The notes under the pieces: model-generated | What the model was told of the DNA's origin: nothing | The model's input: only the letters and a program-made list of their open reading frames with translations | Database searches by the model: none | Part shown: in pieces, positions 61,025 through 62,805 of the stretch | How the letters are laid out: each line of letters begins with the position of its first letter | How positions within the stretch are numbered: position 1 is the stretch's first letter | Made by a program: the position numbers and the translations under genes | From: an uncultured Lachnospiraceae bacterium | Lineage (GTDB): Bacteria > Bacillota > Clostridia > Lachnospirales > Lachnospiraceae | NCBI GenBank assembly: GCA_900551895.1 | Contig: URXX01000010.1 | Coordinates: forward strand, 1-62,805 | DNA length: 62,805 nucleotides | Direction of reading: 5' to 3'

Positions 61025-61970
61025 ACTGTTTTCCCTCCTTCTTTAGTAATTCTTTCACATAACTTTCCGTATCCTCCGCAACCTCCAACTGCACAACCTT
61101 GTCCACCACTTCTCCATGCCCAAGAATATGTGCATTTTGCTCAAACTGCTTTACCTTTGCCAAAGCCTCTCTCTGCCTATTTATCGGCATATAAATCTTC
61201 TTGCACATCTCCAGCAGTTTCCACAATCCCTGTACACATTCTCCAAAGTCAATAATAATTTTCCTATATAACCGCAAATGCAAAAGTTGTCTGAATAACT
61301 CCCGCCACTCATCATAGGTAACCGCTTTCAAATCTTCGCTGATTTTCATCGGCGCTATATATTCCAACTGACCGATTTTTCCCGCCATAATGTTGACTTT
61401 CGTGCTAATTCTGCCATTCTCCTGCCTCATATAATAAAGTAAATCTGCAAGCGTCTGAGAAGATTTTGTCATCATTCTGTCTTCCCAACCGGAATATTCC
61501 TCCAAATTCAAATATAACGTTCGCTCTTCCCGCGCAACTTCTTGTCCAAGTGCAATGGCAAAGGCCGTCTTTCCTACGCGATGAACAGGAGAATATACCC
61601 CGATAATCGAACACTCCTTATATCTGCTCTGTCTGAGAATATCTCTGTCCTCCTCCCCCGCATAAATATTGAGCAGGTCTGAAAGTATATTATCTGCCGA
61701 CTGATATTTATAAATCGTCTGCTTTTCTTCCATATTTCCTCTTTCCTGCGTAAGATAAATCACTTTTTTGGCTATATTGGTCTGTACTTTTCCAATGAAT
61801 TTTTCTTCTAAAAGCAATATTTCGATTGGAAGTTCATTTGCTATTTTTTCTATCTGCTCTGCCAAAGAACAGACATACACCGGAAAATCTATTTTCTTTC
61901 CCAAAATAAACGATAACTTCTCCGCATAAATAGTTTCACTGTCGCAAACGACAAAACATCTGCTCTTCAC
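60978..61970 (-). CDS. tadZ: TadZ/CpaE-like localisation ATPase
   Basis: This 330-residue protein has an N-terminal receiver-like domain without clear phospho-acceptor (about 1-110) and a ParA/MinD-like ATPase domain with a deviant Walker A, YSPVHRVGKTAFA (about 128-140), where the usual signature lysine is missing. TadZ proteins place the Tad machine at the pole. It is the first gene of the operon. Confidence 0.87.
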   Translation of the reverse strand: MKSRCFVVCDSETIYAEKLSFILGKKIDFPVYVCSLAEQIEKIANELPIEILLLEEKFIGKVQTNIAKKVIYLTQERGNMEEKQTIYKYQSADNILSDLLNIYAGEEDRDILRQSRYKECSIIGVYSPVHRVGKTAFAIALGQEVAREERTLYLNLEEYSGWEDRMMTKSSQTLADLLYYMRQENGRISTKVNIMAGKIGQLEYIAPMKISEDLKAVTYDEWRELFRQLLHLRLYRKIIIDFGECVQGLWKLLEMCKKIYMPINRQREALAKVKQFEQNAHILGHGEVVDKVVQLEVAEDTESYVKELLKKEGKQCDTGRTVSWEDIGKD

Positions 61971-62126
61971 AATCTCCTCCTTATCATATATGTAATTCTC
62001 TTGTTGGATTTCTTGTCCGATCGGACTGATTATCTTAGAATTTATGTGACTTGTGAAATGTATTATAAATCTGTTTTTCCCTCTTGTCCATAGTTAAAAG
62101 TAATTTTTCAAAACTTTGTAAAAACT

Positions 62127-62336
62127 CTACAAAATTTGATACACTAATATGCCATAAAGCAGGACTACCCCCGGCATGCCCAAAAATCCGGACACCAAAG
62201 CGGACACCGGATTAATTCCCACCGCAATTTCTATCTGTTTATAAGCAAGATATTCATTGACGAAAAAAATAAGTCCAAGTCCTATCACTGCCCGAACAAT
62301 AAAATTAATTATAAAACCCGAATGCTCCTTTTCCAT
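62127..62336 (-). CDS. bofA: Pro-sigmaK processing inhibitor BofA family protein
   Basis: This 69-residue protein has two membrane helices; the conserved block VGINPVSALVSGFLGMPGVV is the BofA signature. In Bacillus BofA holds back the SpoIVFB protease during sporulation. GGGGGAG lies six bases before the ATG at 62336. It marks an endospore-former. It diverges from yaaL. Confidence 0.88.
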   Translation of the reverse strand: MEKEHSGFIINFIVRAVIGLGLIFFVNEYLAYKQIEIAVGINPVSALVSGFLGMPGVVLLYGILVYQIL

Positions 62337-62489
62337 TTGCCACTCCCCCTGCTTCATATCTATACAAATTTCCTCTGTTTTATTCCTCTTTTCAGCAGAA
62401 ACCGGCAACTTATCCGTGTATGAAACCTGTCTTTCCTGACTATACTAGAAGTAGGAACAATAAGTTAGCACTGGAAAGCGGGAGGTTAT

Positions 62490-62729
62490 ATGAAACTATT
62501 TCAAAAAAAACGCAAAGAAAAGGTTGTTTATCGGGAACATACAAGCACGCCTATACAGGATACCGTCTTACTTAAAGAAATCGAAAAGGTAAAATCGGAC
62601 ATGGATAATGCCTATGCAAACTTTCAAAATGTACTTGATCCGGATTTAATTGACTGTTATATTTTTGAAAGCAATGCTGCCTTAAAACGTTATCATTTTC
62701 TTTTAAAACAGGCAAAAAAAATTGTTTAA
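62490..62729 (+). CDS. yaaL: YaaL/DUF2508 family protein
   Basis: This 79-residue helical charged protein matches the YaaL (DUF2508) family: IEKVKSDMDNAYANFQNVLD and SNAALKRYHFLLKQAK. GGGAGG precedes the ATG. In Bacillus yaaL and bofA are consecutive genes after recR on the same strand; here they are divergent. The stop codon abuts the right terminal repeat. Confidence 0.9.
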   Translation: MKLFQKKRKEKVVYREHTSTPIQDTVLLKEIEKVKSDMDNAYANFQNVLDPDLIDCYIFESNAALKRYHFLLKQAKKIV

Positions 62730-62805
62730 AAAAGGGGCTGTCGCTTTAACGATTAGTAAATCGTGAAGCGGCAGCTTCCTTTTTCCCGATTTTCTCTATA
62801 TAATT
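62729..62805. repeat. Right copy of 77-base terminal inverted repeat, containing the yaaL terminator
   Basis: This is the exact reverse complement of bases 1-77. Its hairpin (gctgtcgctt ... aagcggcagc, one mismatch) with the following T-run ends yaaL transcription. Confidence 0.9.

Overview
The window looks like one assembled contig from a low-GC, Gram-positive, endospore-forming gut anaerobe of the Lachnospiraceae (Clostridia). The reasoning: gene order and protein families typical of that group (DUF5702, DUF6128, DUF5685, DUF6147, DUF6382, VanW, YitT, a BofA/YaaL pair), a large-type SRP RNA, Flp pili built without any secretin, a sortase-anchored giant beta-galactosidase, and an F-type ATP synthase whose c subunit carries a sodium-binding signature. 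The genus cannot be fixed from sequence reading alone. Nearly all genes lie on the minus strand. The two ends are an exact 77-base inverted repeat, each copy holding an outward-reading terminator.

Layout, left to right. 0-3.2 kb: murA, a small arginine-tailed hypothetical protein and an Rpn-type PD-(D/E)XK nuclease. 3.2-9.1 kb: a secreted, wall-anchored GH2 beta-galactosidase. 9.2-16.3 kb: the complete ATP synthase operon (atpZ, atpI, B, E, F, H, A, G, D, C). 16.3-21.3 kb: trmL, aminotransferase, Lrp regulator, AIR-synthase-like protein, VanW protein and a 33-residue membrane peptide. 21.3-24.6 kb: B12-type radical SAM protein, SRP RNA, tadA, DUF6128. 24.7-28.9 kb: HTH protein, VanY-like carboxypeptidase, phosphopantetheinyl transferase, membrane protein, J-domain protein, DUF5685 protein. 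29.0-32.9 kb: a small island in the 3' end of tRNA-Lys(CUU), bounded by 84/85-base direct repeats, carrying a polar amino acid ABC transporter with a DUF169 gene inside the operon and no integrase. 33-39.7 kb: yitT, a thioredoxin-like protein with a 43-residue Cys peptide, trmB, glgB and a TPR/acidic-repeat/AAA-like protein. 39.7-41.4 kb: bioY flanked by two short minus-strand transcription units with almost no coding capacity. 41.4-48.2 kb: aconitase-family hydratase with its CdaR-type regulator, pgi, a membrane protein, mtnN, a TSCPD protein. 48.2-53.5 kb: a 127-base element with 24-base terminal inverted repeats, DUF6147, a sigma/anti-sigma pair split by murG, a HIT protein, an orphan soluble histidine kinase and a rhomboid protease. 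53.6-53.95 kb: a probable type I toxin-antitoxin module. 53.96-62.0 kb: a Tad/Flp pilus operon. 62.1-62.7 kb: divergent bofA and yaaL.

The core of the window is housekeeping: cell-wall precursors (murA, murG), energy (atp), RNA modification (trmL, trmB, tadA), protein targeting (SRP RNA) and carbon storage or sugar metabolism (glgB, pgi, beta-galactosidase). Accessory content is concentrated in the tRNA-Lys island, the toxin module, the terminal-inverted-repeat element and the Tad locus. The most promising unusual signals are the type I toxin-antitoxin candidate, the integrase-less island with DUF169, the paired short transcripts around bioY, the TPR-AAA protein with a degenerate Walker B, and the Tad pseudopilin with duplicated Cys/His motifs. 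All functional statements rest on motif and family recognition by eye; no database search was possible.
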